A stretch of DNA of 50,603 nt from an uncultured Bacteroidaceae bacterium (GCA_944321635.1 CALULY010000018.1:1-50603), one strand, 5' to 3'. Positions 35,410 to 44,049 are shown, counted from the first letter of the stretch. Notes: a model not told the origin generated them from the letters alone. Program-made: numbers and translations.

Positions 35410-36306
35410 TCACTCTTTCTTACCGAACAATGAGAAGTGGACGTAACGTTTTGGATGCGCCTTCAAGTCATAAAGCAGGTTGGAGGCGTTTTCAAACGTC
35501 GAGTTGAGGTTGTTGTACATCGAGCTGTCGTTGAGGAGCAGCCCTATGGTGTTGTCCTTGCTGTTAAGTTTGGACGTGAAACTCTTCACTTCCGCCAATG
35601 TCTGATTGACTGAGTTGATTGTTGCCTCATAATCGATGCCGGCCAGATTGTCCGTTATGACTACAACGTTGTCCTCGATGTCATTCAGCTTGCGCATCGC
35701 ATCAGGGATGTCCTTGTCCATCATGCCACGCAGGCTGGCAGAAGCATGGGACAGGTTGGCCATGGTGTTGTCGGCGTTGGCGAGCATCGAGTTGATGCGC
35801 TCGTCTGCCAGCAGCTTGTTGACTGACGCGAGGATTGAGTCGAGCTTTGGCATCATCCTTTCTATCTGTGGCACGAAATCAGTCGCAAGGACATCCATTA
35901 TCCCGTTGTTGAGCACTCCCGGGATTGTATCGCCGACGTTGTAGCTCTCCCTCATGTTATTCGACAACAGGATGTGCATCGTGACACCGCCGAGCATCTC
36001 TGTGCGCAACTCGGCATAGCTGCCCTTGGGGATGCGGACTTCATCGTCCAGCTCAACTTGCACAATGATGTTGCCTGGATTGTCGTAGTCATAGATTATG
36101 TCACTGACCGTCCCTACCCTGAAGCCGTCCGCATAGACCGGACTGGATTTGATCAGCCCGTTTATGTTGTTGTACTTTACATATACATACTTGCTCGGGT
36201 TGAAGATGTCAACCCCTTTGAGATAGTTCAAACCATAAATCAGAATGCCCAAGGCGACGATGAACGCTACGCCTATCTTCACTTCCTTGCCAATTATCTT
36301 TTTCAT
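35410..36306 (-). CDS. MlaD/MCE family protein
   Basis: A 298-aa lipid-transport protein, expected as the substrate-binding part of an Mla-type ABC system that moves phospholipids between membranes. One N-terminal TM segment (about 9-27, KIGVAFIVALGILIYGLNYL) is followed by a single MCE domain (about 37-115: YVYVKYNNINGLIKSSPVYA, GFRVGTVSDI) and a long helical, coiled-coil-like tail with repeated asparagines. The MlaE permease and MlaF ATPase are not adjacent. It follows the amidase by eight bases, so the two are co-transcribed; that pairing is, as I recall, common in Bacteroidales. Confidence 0.88.
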   Translation of the reverse strand: MKKIIGKEVKIGVAFIVALGILIYGLNYLKGVDIFNPSKYVYVKYNNINGLIKSSPVYADGFRVGTVSDIIYDYDNPGNIIVQVELDDEVRIPKGSYAELRTEMLGGVTMHILLSNNMRESYNVGDTIPGVLNNGIMDVLATDFVPQIERMMPKLDSILASVNKLLADERINSMLANADNTMANLSHASASLRGMMDKDIPDAMRKLNDIEDNVVVITDNLAGIDYEATINSVNQTLAEVKSFTSKLNSKDNTIGLLLNDSSMYNNLNSTFENASNLLYDLKAHPKRYVHFSLFGKKE

Positions 36307-36314
36307 GTCTTGGA

Positions 36315-37445
36315 TTATTTCTTGCTCTTGAATTCTTTTATAGCCTTGTTGATGTCCATCCGTTTCCCGTCCTTGAAAGCAACGACGAATGCATCCTTAT
36401 ATTTCTTGGCCACCTCCCTGCGCATACGGCTTACATAGTCGTAGTCGGCGGAATCGTAGCAGGTGTATTTGTACATGCCACCATCCTCGTAGCAACCCAC
36501 TTGCTCGAACCCCTTGAAGCTGCCGTCATCCAAATCCAGCCTCTTAGACGATGCCAAGAACTGCACTTTGAAAATCAATGCCTCGTCGTCACTTCCTGCA
36601 TCGGGAGATTGTGTTGCTGCCATCTGCCGTTCTTGGTGGGCAGCCTCGACCTTTGCAGGCTCGGCATTGGAGTTTTTGCACTCCCACTCTTCTTTATATT
36701 GAAGGAACGCATTGTAGATGGAGCGGCTCAGACTGCCCACTCCCTTGTCAGTGTTCAGGTATTTCTCTTCGGAAGGGGTGGAGATGAAGCCCAATTCTAC
36801 CAGCACGCTGGGCATCGCGCTTGCTTTCAACACGAGGAAACCTGCCTGGTGGACCCCACGGTCATTGCGCCCGCTGTAATTTTTGAATTGACGCTGGATC
36901 ATGGAAGCAAAGTTGACGCTCTGCTCCATGTACTGATCTTGCATCAATTCAAATATTATATATGACTCCGATGAATAGGGGTTGAAGCCCGAATACACCT
37001 GCTTGTAGTCGTCTTCGTAGAGAATCACCGAGTTCTCCCTCTTTGCCACGTCGAGGTTTGATTGCGTCTTGGCGAGACCGAGTGTCCATGTCGAAGCCCC
37101 CTTTGCCGTCTTGTTCCCCGCGACAGAATTGGTGTGTATGGAGACAAAAAGGTCGGCTTTGGCATCGTTGGCTATTTGTGCGCGGCGGTTCAGCGTGACG
37201 AACACGTCTGTCTTCCTGGTGTAAACGACCTTGACATCCGGACAATTACCCTCGACGAGACGGCCGAATGCCAAGGCTACCCTGAGGTTGATGTCCTTTT
37301 CCTTGCTTGTCGCCCCGACCGCCCCGGGATCGTGTCCTCCATGACCTGCATCGATGACCAACACAAAATCCTTGGCGCAGAGCCCGACCGCTTGCACAAG
37401 CAGCAGAAAGACAAAGGCAAACCGTTTAAATACATGGATGGTCAT
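36315..37445 (-). CDS. N-acetylmuramoyl-L-alanine amidase with SPOR-like C-terminus
   Basis: Cleaves the bond between MurNAc and the peptide stem during cell separation. The 376-aa protein has a signal peptide (about 1-24), an Amidase_3 domain beginning VLVIDAGHGGHDPGA near 28-42 with the zinc His, ETxR-type RKTD near 75-78, FVSIHTNSV near 98-106 with the second His, and PSVLVELGFIST near 214-225 with the catalytic Glu. After a linker, residues about 290-376 resemble a SPOR repeat (FKVQFLASSKRLDLDD, YKYTCYDSADYDY), which would target septal peptidoglycan. ATG 37445 is chosen; the upstream frame to 37802 passes through the promoter. Confidence 0.9.
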   Translation of the reverse strand: MTIHVFKRFAFVFLLLVQAVGLCAKDFVLVIDAGHGGHDPGAVGATSKEKDINLRVALAFGRLVEGNCPDVKVVYTRKTDVFVTLNRRAQIANDAKADLFVSIHTNSVAGNKTAKGASTWTLGLAKTQSNLDVAKRENSVILYEDDYKQVYSGFNPYSSESYIIFELMQDQYMEQSVNFASMIQRQFKNYSGRNDRGVHQAGFLVLKASAMPSVLVELGFISTPSEEKYLNTDKGVGSLSRSIYNAFLQYKEEWECKNSNAEPAKVEAAHQERQMAATQSPDAGSDDEALIFKVQFLASSKRLDLDDGSFKGFEQVGCYEDGGMYKYTCYDSADYDYVSRMRREVAKKYKDAFVVAFKDGKRMDINKAIKEFKSKK

Positions 37446-37471
37446 CCGTGCGACATTTGTTTCAATCGCCG

Positions 37472-37479
37472 CAAAGTTA
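37472..37479 (-). promoter_or_regulatory. Promoter of the amidase-MCE operon
   Basis: Minus-strand TAACTTTG fits TAnnTTTG, 26 bases before the amidase ATG. It is divergent from the transporter promoter at 37536. Confidence 0.6.
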
Positions 37480-37535
37480 GAATTAAGTTTTAAATAAACT
37501 TCTTTGCCCGATAGAGTTTTACCAATTATATACGT

Positions 37536-37543
37536 TACTTTTG
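37536..37543 (+). promoter_or_regulatory. Promoter of the BASS-type transporter
   Basis: TACTTTTG fits TAnnTTTG and lies 46 bases before ATG 37590. A TTTT near 37517-37520 may serve as the -33 box. Confidence 0.55.
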
Positions 37544-37589
37544 CGCCTGCCCAATCAACGGCATTAACTGATTTAACGTTTTGACCACG

Positions 37590-38546
37590 ATGCTCAGATT
37601 CATAAAGGACTGGACTCTGCCGCTGGCCATGGCTGCCGGGACAATCATCTACCTGGCCTTTGCCTGCTTTGATTTCCTCACACCTTTGAGACCTGCCGCC
37701 AAGACTGCCACGACAATCCTCACACCGTCCCTGATATTCGCCCAACTGCTCATCACATTCAGCAAAATCGACATCAAAGACCTGAAGCCGGCGCGGTGGC
37801 ACCTGTGGCTGCTGCTGTTACAGATCGGGATAAGCCTCGCGATAGTGGCACTCCTGACATGGGGGCAGGTGGAAGTCGTCTCAAGGGAAATATTCGAGGG
37901 GGCATTGGTCTGCTTCATCTGCCCGACAGCAACAGCCGCCGCCGTCATAACAGCCAAGCTCGGCGGCAACGCGTCGAGCCTGACGACCTACACCCTCTTG
38001 TCCAATTTCTCGACAGCCATAGTCGTACCGCTGCTGTTCCCCATTGTCGAGCCGCATGGCGGGCTGACATTCTTTGACGCATTCTTGATGATACTCGGCA
38101 AGGTGTTCCCCTTGCTGCTCAGCCCTTTCATCGTCGCGCTGCTCATCAAGGCACTCTTGCCACGGGTTCACAGCCTACTTGTGGCGCACAGCAACCTCGC
38201 TTTCTACCTCTGGGGCGTCGCCCTCGTCATCGTCTCGGGACAGACGGTCAAGTCATTGTGCGAGAGCGACGCGGCAGGATTCATCAAACTGCTCATCGCC
38301 GCCGCAGGGTTGGCTGCCTGCTGCCTGCAATTCTGGCTGGGGCGCAGGATAGGCGGTGTTTACGGCGAGAGGATAACGGCCGGGCAAGCCTTGGGACAGA
38401 AGAACACCGTCCTGGCAATCTGGATGGCAGCAACCTACCTCGACCCTATAACATCGGTGGCGCCAGGCTCCTACGTGCTGTGGCAGAACGCCATCAACTC
38501 CTGGCAACTGTGGAAACAAAGGAAAGAGCAGAAAGACAAACAATAA
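37590..38546 (+). CDS. Bile acid:sodium symporter (BASS) family transporter
   Basis: A 318-aa inner-membrane protein with nine or ten hydrophobic segments. Motifs such as CPTATAAAVITAKLGGNASSL near residues 110-130 and TAGQALGQKNTVLAIWMA near 265-282 fit the BASS superfamily, where they form the crossed sodium-binding helices. Substrates in this family range from bile acids to pantoate and other organic acids; none can be assigned here. ATG 37590 is chosen over TTG 37581. The DUF3843-like gene starts 12 bases after its stop. Confidence 0.75.
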   Translation: MLRFIKDWTLPLAMAAGTIIYLAFACFDFLTPLRPAAKTATTILTPSLIFAQLLITFSKIDIKDLKPARWHLWLLLLQIGISLAIVALLTWGQVEVVSREIFEGALVCFICPTATAAAVITAKLGGNASSLTTYTLLSNFSTAIVVPLLFPIVEPHGGLTFFDAFLMILGKVFPLLLSPFIVALLIKALLPRVHSLLVAHSNLAFYLWGVALVIVSGQTVKSLCESDAAGFIKLLIAAAGLAACCLQFWLGRRIGGVYGERITAGQALGQKNTVLAIWMAATYLDPITSVAPGSYVLWQNAINSWQLWKQRKEQKDKQ

Positions 38547-38558
38547 CATATAATAGAT

Positions 38559-40094
38559 ATGAATAACGAAAACGAAAACGCAAACCCAATCCAACTCAAA
38601 GAGTGGCTCGAACTGCACCCCTACGCCACGGAGTGCGACAGCGATGCCTTCTACGTTTCACTCGCCAACGACCTGCACGGGACATGGCTCAAATCACGCC
38701 TGACGCTCAACGCCAAGCCGGAGGTCATCCGCCGCACGGCTCTCTACCTCGCCGCCTACGTCGAGGACATCAAGTCGGGCTTCGGGCTGTGGCAGGCATT
38801 CGTCGAGCGGCACAACGCCCTCTATGGCAAGAGGCTGCCATTCTATGACTCGACAGAAGGGACGGAAACGAGCCGTCCACAGATAGCCGACATCAACTTC
38901 ATCATCTGGCAGTCGCTGCAACTCCTGCAAGGCAAACCGACGCGCATGGTCTTCCCTCCCCTGCTCAACGGGCTGTCCACGCTCTCCGGGATGCTGGTCG
39001 AGAGGATGCGTAAGAGCTTTGACCAAGCCCCCGCCAACTGCCGCCTGACAGCGTTGTTCGCCAACCCGCAAGTCTACGGCAACTTCGTTCAGCTCCGCAA
39101 CCTGCTCAACTGGTTTTTCGCCCACAGCTACCTGATCGAACCGTCGGTGCAAGAGAAGATAATGATGAACCACCGCATCATCGCAGACCGCTTCAAGGAG
39201 GCGACGGACGAACAGAAAAATATGTTCATGTACGGCATCATGCAGGACACCATCTTCAACTACCCTTGCGGGCCGCTCGCGCTCTACGTCAAGGACTGGT
39301 TGCACGCCCTTGTCCCTGCCGGCAGCGAGGCTGCAAGCCTCTACCTCGGCATGGAGGCGCGCCCGTCGCTCTTCTGGCTCGTCAAAGCCACCGACGGCGA
39401 CAGCATGACCCTCGAATGCCTGCAACGTGACGACAGCATCACGGTGGACAAAGCCATGTTCAAGGATTCAGACAAATTTGAATCCGGCAAGACGGTCATC
39501 AACTGCGGCTTCGTCAACTACGGAGGCCGGTGGTACGTCAGCGGCATCATAGCCGTCAGCGACACCGCCGACCCACGTCTCAAGAACGTGCGCAAAGCCC
39601 CTTCCAAGGCGCAGCTGGCCGAGGTGCACCGCAACGTCTGCCGCCAGTTCCTTGATGTCAACGACGGGAAGCAGCTGGCATTCTTCGGCGACTTCGCAGG
39701 CATGAACGCATTCTTCACAGAAAAGATGAAATGGCCGGCCAACGACGCGCTTGAGAAGCAGCTGGGCAAGAGCCGCAACTTCACACTCTTTGCCGACGAG
39801 GACAAGGGCGTAACCATCGCCACCAACATCGCCGAATACATAAAGGCCGAAGGCAACCCACTGTACAACAAGGAAGAGGCGGAGAAGAAGGCCGTCCTCG
39901 TCTTCATCAACAAAGGGCAATGCCCCATCGACCTGCTGGAGTACCTCGTCGATGAAGGGATGCTGCCCGACGCAAGTTTCCCGACCTATGGCAACACACA
40001 CAACGTCAAGGTCGGCAAGAGGCTGCTGCAAGACAACTGGGACTTCATCGCCAGGATGTTCCTCAACGAGTTCTACTGGGGAGAAGCCATGTGA
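38559..40094 (+). CDS. Large soluble protein of unknown function (possibly DUF3843)
   Basis: A 511-aa cytosolic protein with no signal peptide or TM segments. I do not recognise it securely; size, an early segment IRRTALYLAAYVEDIKSGFG and the Bacteroidales context bring DUF3843 to mind. The N-terminal half is helical with many aromatics; the C-terminal half (about 360-500) has acidic and helical stretches and a terminal segment NVKVGKRLLQDNWDFIARMF that resembles a small effector-binding region. It follows the transporter by 12 bases and ends before a strong terminator, so the two are one unit. No catalytic motif is evident. Confidence 0.6.
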   Translation: MNNENENANPIQLKEWLELHPYATECDSDAFYVSLANDLHGTWLKSRLTLNAKPEVIRRTALYLAAYVEDIKSGFGLWQAFVERHNALYGKRLPFYDSTEGTETSRPQIADINFIIWQSLQLLQGKPTRMVFPPLLNGLSTLSGMLVERMRKSFDQAPANCRLTALFANPQVYGNFVQLRNLLNWFFAHSYLIEPSVQEKIMMNHRIIADRFKEATDEQKNMFMYGIMQDTIFNYPCGPLALYVKDWLHALVPAGSEAASLYLGMEARPSLFWLVKATDGDSMTLECLQRDDSITVDKAMFKDSDKFESGKTVINCGFVNYGGRWYVSGIIAVSDTADPRLKNVRKAPSKAQLAEVHRNVCRQFLDVNDGKQLAFFGDFAGMNAFFTEKMKWPANDALEKQLGKSRNFTLFADEDKGVTIATNIAEYIKAEGNPLYNKEEAEKKAVLVFINKGQCPIDLLEYLVDEGMLPDASFPTYGNTHNVKVGKRLLQDNWDFIARMFLNEFYWGEAM

Positions 40095-40137
40095 GACGGC
40101 CGGCGGGCGGCATCGCCGTCCAGACGCACACGACAGA

Positions 40138-40178
40138 GGGCGGGCAGGCTGCGGCAAACGCGCAGCGTGCCCGCCCTT
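40138..40178 (+). terminator. Terminator after the unknown 511-aa gene
   Basis: GC-rich stem GGGCGGGCA / TGCCCGCCC (40138-40146 with 40168-40176), extended by an inner GCTGCG / CGCAGC stem, then TT. Very stable but with a short T run. Confidence 0.65.
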
Positions 40179-40238
40179 GCCATGCAGCCACGCGAGGCAT
40201 TCGCGCCTGCAAGACAAAGCCACAGGCCCACAAGCACA

Positions 40239-40434
40239 GACATAAACATGATTGCCCGCCGGGAAAAGTCCAATCATGTCTGACATAAAGTTCATTTCCC
40301 CCTGACATAAAGTATATTCAGAACTTTTGAATATATAAACAAAACTTTTGAATGAACTTTATGCGCCGGGACATCGAAGTTCAAGCACCGGGTGATGGGA
40401 CTTTTCCCTACGGGTAGCGGGATTTCATGTCAGG
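40239..40434. repeat. Repeat element R5
   Basis: Family member with arms GACATAAAC...GGGAAAAGTCC on the left and GGGACTTTTCCC...GATTTCATGTC on the right, forming an imperfect inverted repeat of about 35 bp, and a short AT-rich core 40314-40353 (TTTTGAATATATAAAC). Its right half (about 40345-40434) reappears inverted in R6 with a small deletion. It lies between convergent genes. Other parts of this 556-bp gap (40435-40479 and 40524-40650) hold nothing I can support. Confidence 0.88.
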
Positions 40435-40479
40435 ATTCACAGGCTTTCATGCCCGTCTTTTGCGTTTCACCCTTTTGAG

Positions 40480-40523
40480 GCAAAAAGACAGGCAGGCGTG
40501 CCACTCGCGCGGCACACCTGCCT
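40480..40523 (-). terminator. Terminator of the TIGR02757 gene
   Basis: Minus-strand 12-bp stem (GGCAGGTGTGCC with GGCACGCCTGCC) followed by TGTCTTTTTG. Confidence 0.75.
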
Positions 40524-40650
40524 TGGGATGCGGATTTTGTGTGTCAAGGCCTTTCGGGCCGCACCGCCGATTGTTGTCATGCCCCCGCTTCAGCAGCCTA
40601 TGGGCGTTTTGTGATGCCATGGGGTTGCCAATCGTGCGGCTCATGCAGGT

Positions 40651-41376
40651 TCATTCGCTCGGCTCGTTCACACCGTAACCGAACAGGGCGAAGTCGCCCA
40701 GGCATGGATCGCCGGGCCATATCTCCCTGAGGCACGATGTGATCTCGTCTGCGGCCTTGCGGTCGGCAGTCTTGCGGCTGGTCATGCCAAGACGCCGTGC
40801 CATGTCAAAGACGTGCGTGTCAAGCGGTATGGTGAGGTCTGCCGGGTCAAAGTGCCTCCAGAGGCCGAAATCGACTATGCCGTCGCGCCTCACCATCCAT
40901 CTGACAAACATCGCCAGACGCTTGTTTGCCGACTGTGCCGTGCGCGGGATGCCGTTGATGCCGGCAAACAACTCTTGCAAAGCAGACACGGGGTCTCCGC
41001 CCGTCGCCATGACAGCCGCCTCAAGGTCTTCGTGGGTGGTGTAGATGATGTGCAGGCGGTGGCAGATGTCATAGAGGTCGCTGTGTTTGAAGAACCGGTA
41101 GAATGCCTGCCCGTCGCCCTCGTGCCGTGCATACCCGCCGCCGACGATGTAGGCCAGAGGGCCGCCGTGCATCTCGGCGTGCAGCTCGCCGGCTTTGCGC
41201 AGGATCTGCTTGCGGTTGCCGTAGGCTATCCACGCCGTGAGGAAAGCCGAGATCTCGATGTCTTGCTTGGACGTGTAGCGGTGCGGGAAGCTGATGGGGT
41301 CATCGGGGATGAAGTCCGGGGTGTTGTAGGCAGCAGCCCATGTGCGGAGCTGCTCGATGGTGTCTGGTGTCATCAT
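40651..41376 (-). CDS. TIGR02757 (DUF2400) family protein
   Basis: A 241-aa protein of a conserved, poorly studied family found in Bacteroidetes and a few other groups. Visible pieces are DPISFPHRYTSKQDIEISAF near 25-44, FLTAWIAYGNR near 44-54 and the C-terminal LTIPLDTHVFDMARRLGM near 188-205, followed by ITSCLREIWPGDPCLGDFAL. The last part resembles the helix-hairpin-helix and acidic region of DNA glycosylases, and a nucleic-acid role is often suggested; that is inference. A consensus promoter lies 26 bases upstream. ATG 41376 or the ATG one codon later are both possible. Confidence 0.83.
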   Translation of the reverse strand: MMTPDTIEQLRTWAAAYNTPDFIPDDPISFPHRYTSKQDIEISAFLTAWIAYGNRKQILRKAGELHAEMHGGPLAYIVGGGYARHEGDGQAFYRFFKHSDLYDICHRLHIIYTTHEDLEAAVMATGGDPVSALQELFAGINGIPRTAQSANKRLAMFVRWMVRRDGIVDFGLWRHFDPADLTIPLDTHVFDMARRLGMTSRKTADRKAADEITSCLREIWPGDPCLGDFALFGYGVNEPSE

Positions 41377-41401
41377 GATGTCGTTTCGGTTGTTTGGGGC
41401 G

Positions 41402-41409
41402 CAAAGTTA
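41402..41409 (-). promoter_or_regulatory. TIGR02757 gene promoter -7 element
   Basis: Minus-strand TAACTTTG, 25 bases before the ATG. Confidence 0.6.
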
Positions 41410-41452
41410 GGTCTTTGGCTTGATTTGCAACGCGGTTGCATGGGCCAGGGTG

Positions 41453-41460
41453 TAGTTTTG
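41453..41460 (+). promoter_or_regulatory. CDF transporter promoter -7 element
   Basis: TAGTTTTG fits TAnnTTTG, 72 bases before ATG 41533. It is divergent from the promoter at 41402-41409. Confidence 0.5.
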
Positions 41461-41532
41461 CGCCAAAGAAAAACGCTTGTCGTCGTCCTGGGGCAAGATG
41501 AGCCGCAGGGCGGGATGAAAAATAAAACAGTT

Positions 41533-42444
41533 ATGGGACATACACACAACCATCACCATCATGCAGAATCAATGCCACAAGACAAATCAACGCGTGCCAC
41601 GCTCGTCCTCTGCATTGTCTTGAACCTGGCTTTTGTGGCAATCGAGGCTGCTGTCGGCTTTGCAAGCAACTCCCTCGGGCTTCTCTCTGACGCCGGCCAC
41701 AACCTTGGCGACGTACTCAGCCTCGCCATCTCGTTGCTTGCTGTCGGCATGGCTGCAAGGGCGGCGAACAAACATTTCACTTACGGCTACAAGAAAAGCA
41801 CTATCCTCGCCTCGTTGGCCAATGCGGTCATCCTCTTTGTGGCGGTCGGAGCTATCCTTGTGGAATGCATCTCAAAGTTCCGCCATCCTGAGACAGTCTC
41901 CGGGGAAGCTGTCACCTGGACTGCCGCCGTAGGCATAGTGGTCAACGGATTGACCACTTTGCTGCTCATGGGCAAACAAAAAGGTGACTTGAATATGCGG
42001 GGGGCATTCGTGCACATGATGATGGACACGCTTGTCTCGCTTGGTGTCGTCGTGTCGGGCATTGTGATTATCTGCACGGGCTGGACCTGGGTCGATGCCC
42101 TGGTCAGTTTGGTCATAGCGCTCGTCATCGTTGCCTCGGCTTGGTCGTTGCTGAGGGAGAGCCTGAACCTGTCGCTTGACGGGGTGCCCGGGTCAATCGA
42201 CATCGACGGGATGGAGGCAAAGGTGAAAAGCATAAACGGAGTCGCTGGTTTGCACCACCTCCATGTGTGGGCCATAAGCACCACCGATGTCGCAGCAACC
42301 TTGCACATTGTCGTGACCGACGCCGCTGCGATGCCGAGGGTCAAGGAAGATGTGCGGAACATCATGGCTGAAGCCGGTGTCACCCATTGCACTGTCGAGT
42401 GCGAACTGCCTGGAGAGGTGTGCCATGGGCGTTGTTGCTGCTGA
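41533..42444 (+). CDS. Cation diffusion facilitator, ZitB-like zinc/metal exporter
   Basis: A 303-aa proton-coupled exporter of zinc or a related divalent metal, with six TM segments in residues 16-205 and a cytosolic C-terminal domain. The metal site residues are seen as DAGHNLGD near 47-54 (HxxxD, TM2) and HMMMDT near 162-167 (HxxxD, TM5). The N-terminus GHTHNHHHHAE is His-rich, as in zinc exporters, and the C-terminus ends in CHGRCCC, an unusual Cys-rich tail that could also bind metal. I prefer ATG 41533, which follows an A-rich stretch; ATG 41515 would add six residues. HxxxD rather than DxxxD favours zinc-type selectivity. Confidence 0.9.
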   Translation: MGHTHNHHHHAESMPQDKSTRATLVLCIVLNLAFVAIEAAVGFASNSLGLLSDAGHNLGDVLSLAISLLAVGMAARAANKHFTYGYKKSTILASLANAVILFVAVGAILVECISKFRHPETVSGEAVTWTAAVGIVVNGLTTLLLMGKQKGDLNMRGAFVHMMMDTLVSLGVVVSGIVIICTGWTWVDALVSLVIALVIVASAWSLLRESLNLSLDGVPGSIDIDGMEAKVKSINGVAGLHHLHVWAISTTDVAATLHIVVTDAAAMPRVKEDVRNIMAEAGVTHCTVECELPGEVCHGRCCC

Positions 42445-42464
42445 AGCAACGGGGTGGCGGCAAT

Positions 42465-43142
42465 CTATTGGCGTTGCCTGATGAGCGAGATGAAATTGTC
42501 GACCAGCCGGCTTTTGACCTCTTCTATGTCGATGGCGTGGCCGCATTCCATGGCAAGCGACGTGACGCCTTTGTCAACGAATCCGCACGGGTTGATGTAG
42601 CGGAAGTAGCTCAGGTCGGTGTTGACGTTGAACGCCAAGCCGTGCATCGTGACGTAATGGCTGCTCTGCACTCCGATGGCGCAGATCTTGCGGGCTGTCG
42701 GCTTGTCGGCATCAATCCATACACCAGTCGCACCCTTCAGGCGGCAGCACTTGGCACCGTAGGCCGTGCAGGTGGTGATGACAGATTCTTCGAGCAGGTA
42801 AATGTAGTCTTTCAATCCCAGTCTGAAATGCTCAAGGTCGATGATTGGATACATCACTATCTGTCTTGGACCGTGGAATGTGATGTCTCCTCCTCGTTTG
42901 ATGTGATGCAACTGCACTCCCAACGCGCCAAGCCGCATCTCATCAAGGAGCATATTTGAATCTTTGCCTGACTTGCCTATTGTGTAGACCGGGTGGTGCT
43001 CGCAGAGTATCACAAGGTCCTCGTGCGGCAATTGTTGCAGTTTGTTGCTTATCGCTGCCTCGTAAATCCGTGTCTGCCTGCCGAGTGCGGTGGCATAGTC
43101 GATAAGTCCCCAATCTTCAATCCTTATGCTTGGTTGTCCCAT
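42465..43142 (-). CDS. lipB: Octanoyltransferase LipB
   Basis: Transfers octanoyl from acyl carrier protein to lipoyl domains, the first step of lipoate synthesis. The 225-aa protein has VYTIGKSGK near 53-61, RGGDITFHGPRQ near 83-94 (family: RGGxxTxHGPGQ), the catalytic Lys in RKICAIGV near 145-152 and the acyl-enzyme Cys in INPCGFVDKGVTS near 177-189. ATG 43142 gives the standard start; the longer frame to 43229 crosses the divergent ftsE promoter. A TATTTTTG box lies 23 bases upstream. lipA is not in the window. Confidence 0.93.
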   Translation of the reverse strand: MGQPSIRIEDWGLIDYATALGRQTRIYEAAISNKLQQLPHEDLVILCEHHPVYTIGKSGKDSNMLLDEMRLGALGVQLHHIKRGGDITFHGPRQIVMYPIIDLEHFRLGLKDYIYLLEESVITTCTAYGAKCCRLKGATGVWIDADKPTARKICAIGVQSSHYVTMHGLAFNVNTDLSYFRYINPCGFVDKGVTSLAMECGHAIDIEEVKSRLVDNFISLIRQRQ

Positions 43143-43164
43143 GTTTGCTGGTGTTAAGTCCGGG

Positions 43165-43201
43165 CAAAAATAAGACTTAAACCGTTTATTGCATATATTT
43201 G
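43165..43201. promoter_or_regulatory. Divergent promoters of lipB and ftsE
   Basis: Two face-to-face -7 elements: minus-strand TATTTTTG at 43165-43172 for lipB, and plus-strand TATATTTG at 43194-43201 for ftsE, whose ATG lies 17 bases downstream. The elements are only 21 bases apart, so polymerases at the two promoters would collide or share one opened region. Confidence 0.6.
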
Positions 43202-43217
43202 TCCCAAAACAAAGATT

Positions 43218-43886
43218 ATGGACGACCATATCATAAAATATTCCAATGTGACCATCAAACAGGATGGGGTGCCGGTGCTTGAGGATGTCAACGTGCAGTT
43301 TGACAAGGGTGACTATATATATATTGTAGGAAAGGTGGGGACAGGCAAGAGTTCTTTCCTTAAAACAATCTATGGGGAGCTGGAGATTGACGAAGGGGAA
43401 GCAGAGGTGCTTGGCTATGACCTCAGGAAAATCAAGACTGGCAAGTTGCCTGCTTTGCGGAAGAGGCTTGGAATAGTCTTCCAGGACTTCCAGTTGCTCA
43501 CGGACAGGACGGTTGACGAGAACTTGAAATTTGTCCTAAAGGCCACTGGCTGGAAAGACAAAAGACAAATCAAAGCACGCATCGATGAAGTGCTCAACCA
43601 GGTCGGCATGGCTAATAAAGGATACAAGATGCCAAACGAGCTCTCCGGCGGCGAGCAGCAACGTGTGGTGATTGCACGTGCTATCCTCAACAGCCCTGAC
43701 ATACTTATTGCTGACGAGCCTACGGGCAATCTTGACGTGGAGACAGCTGATGCCATTGTCGCATTGCTACGCGGCATTTCGGCTTCTGGAACGCTTGTCA
43801 TAATGACTACGCACAACCTTAACATCATTGAAAAGTATCCTGCGACAACCTACGTTTGCAAAAATCACAAATTGGAGCTTGCTTGA
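43218..43886 (+). CDS. ftsE: Cell division ATP-binding protein FtsE
   Basis: ATPase partner of FtsX, which controls peptidoglycan hydrolases at the septum. The 222-aa protein has Walker A GKVGTGKSS near 38-46, the Q-loop FQDFQLLTDRTVDENL near 88-103, signature LSGGEQQR near 140-147 and Walker B ILIADEPTGNLD near 158-169, then the His switch in MTTHN. The LLTDRTVDENL pattern fits FtsE well. ftsX is not adjacent here; the permease at 13892 is of the LolC type. Short 5' leader from the promoter at 43194. Confidence 0.88.
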   Translation: MDDHIIKYSNVTIKQDGVPVLEDVNVQFDKGDYIYIVGKVGTGKSSFLKTIYGELEIDEGEAEVLGYDLRKIKTGKLPALRKRLGIVFQDFQLLTDRTVDENLKFVLKATGWKDKRQIKARIDEVLNQVGMANKGYKMPNELSGGEQQRVVIARAILNSPDILIADEPTGNLDVETADAIVALLRGISASGTLVIMTTHNLNIIEKYPATTYVCKNHKLELA

Positions 43887-43999
43887 TTGCGGCTGGGCAT
43901 AATTGGCGTTAGCTTTTGCGCTAATCATAAAAAAACTAAAATCTTCAACTTTTCAACAAGAAAAATTGGACTATCCTGTGAAATAATACAAGGAAATCA

Positions 44000-44007
44000 T
44001 ATTTTTG
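44000..44007 (+). promoter_or_regulatory. ROK gene promoter -7 element
   Basis: TATTTTTG fits TAnnTTTG, 42 bases before the ROK ATG, in a strongly AT-rich gap. TGTG at 43977-43980 is a weak -33 candidate, 19 bases upstream. Confidence 0.55.
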
Positions 44008-44049
44008 CGATGTATAAATAGCTTTGGGGCAAAGTAACATTCAAAAACT

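Noticed and set aside
43886..43935. Terminator after ftsE
   Set aside because: There is a 7-bp hairpin (ATTGGCG / CGCTAAT) but it is followed by A rather than T on the plus strand, so it does not fit an intrinsic terminator.
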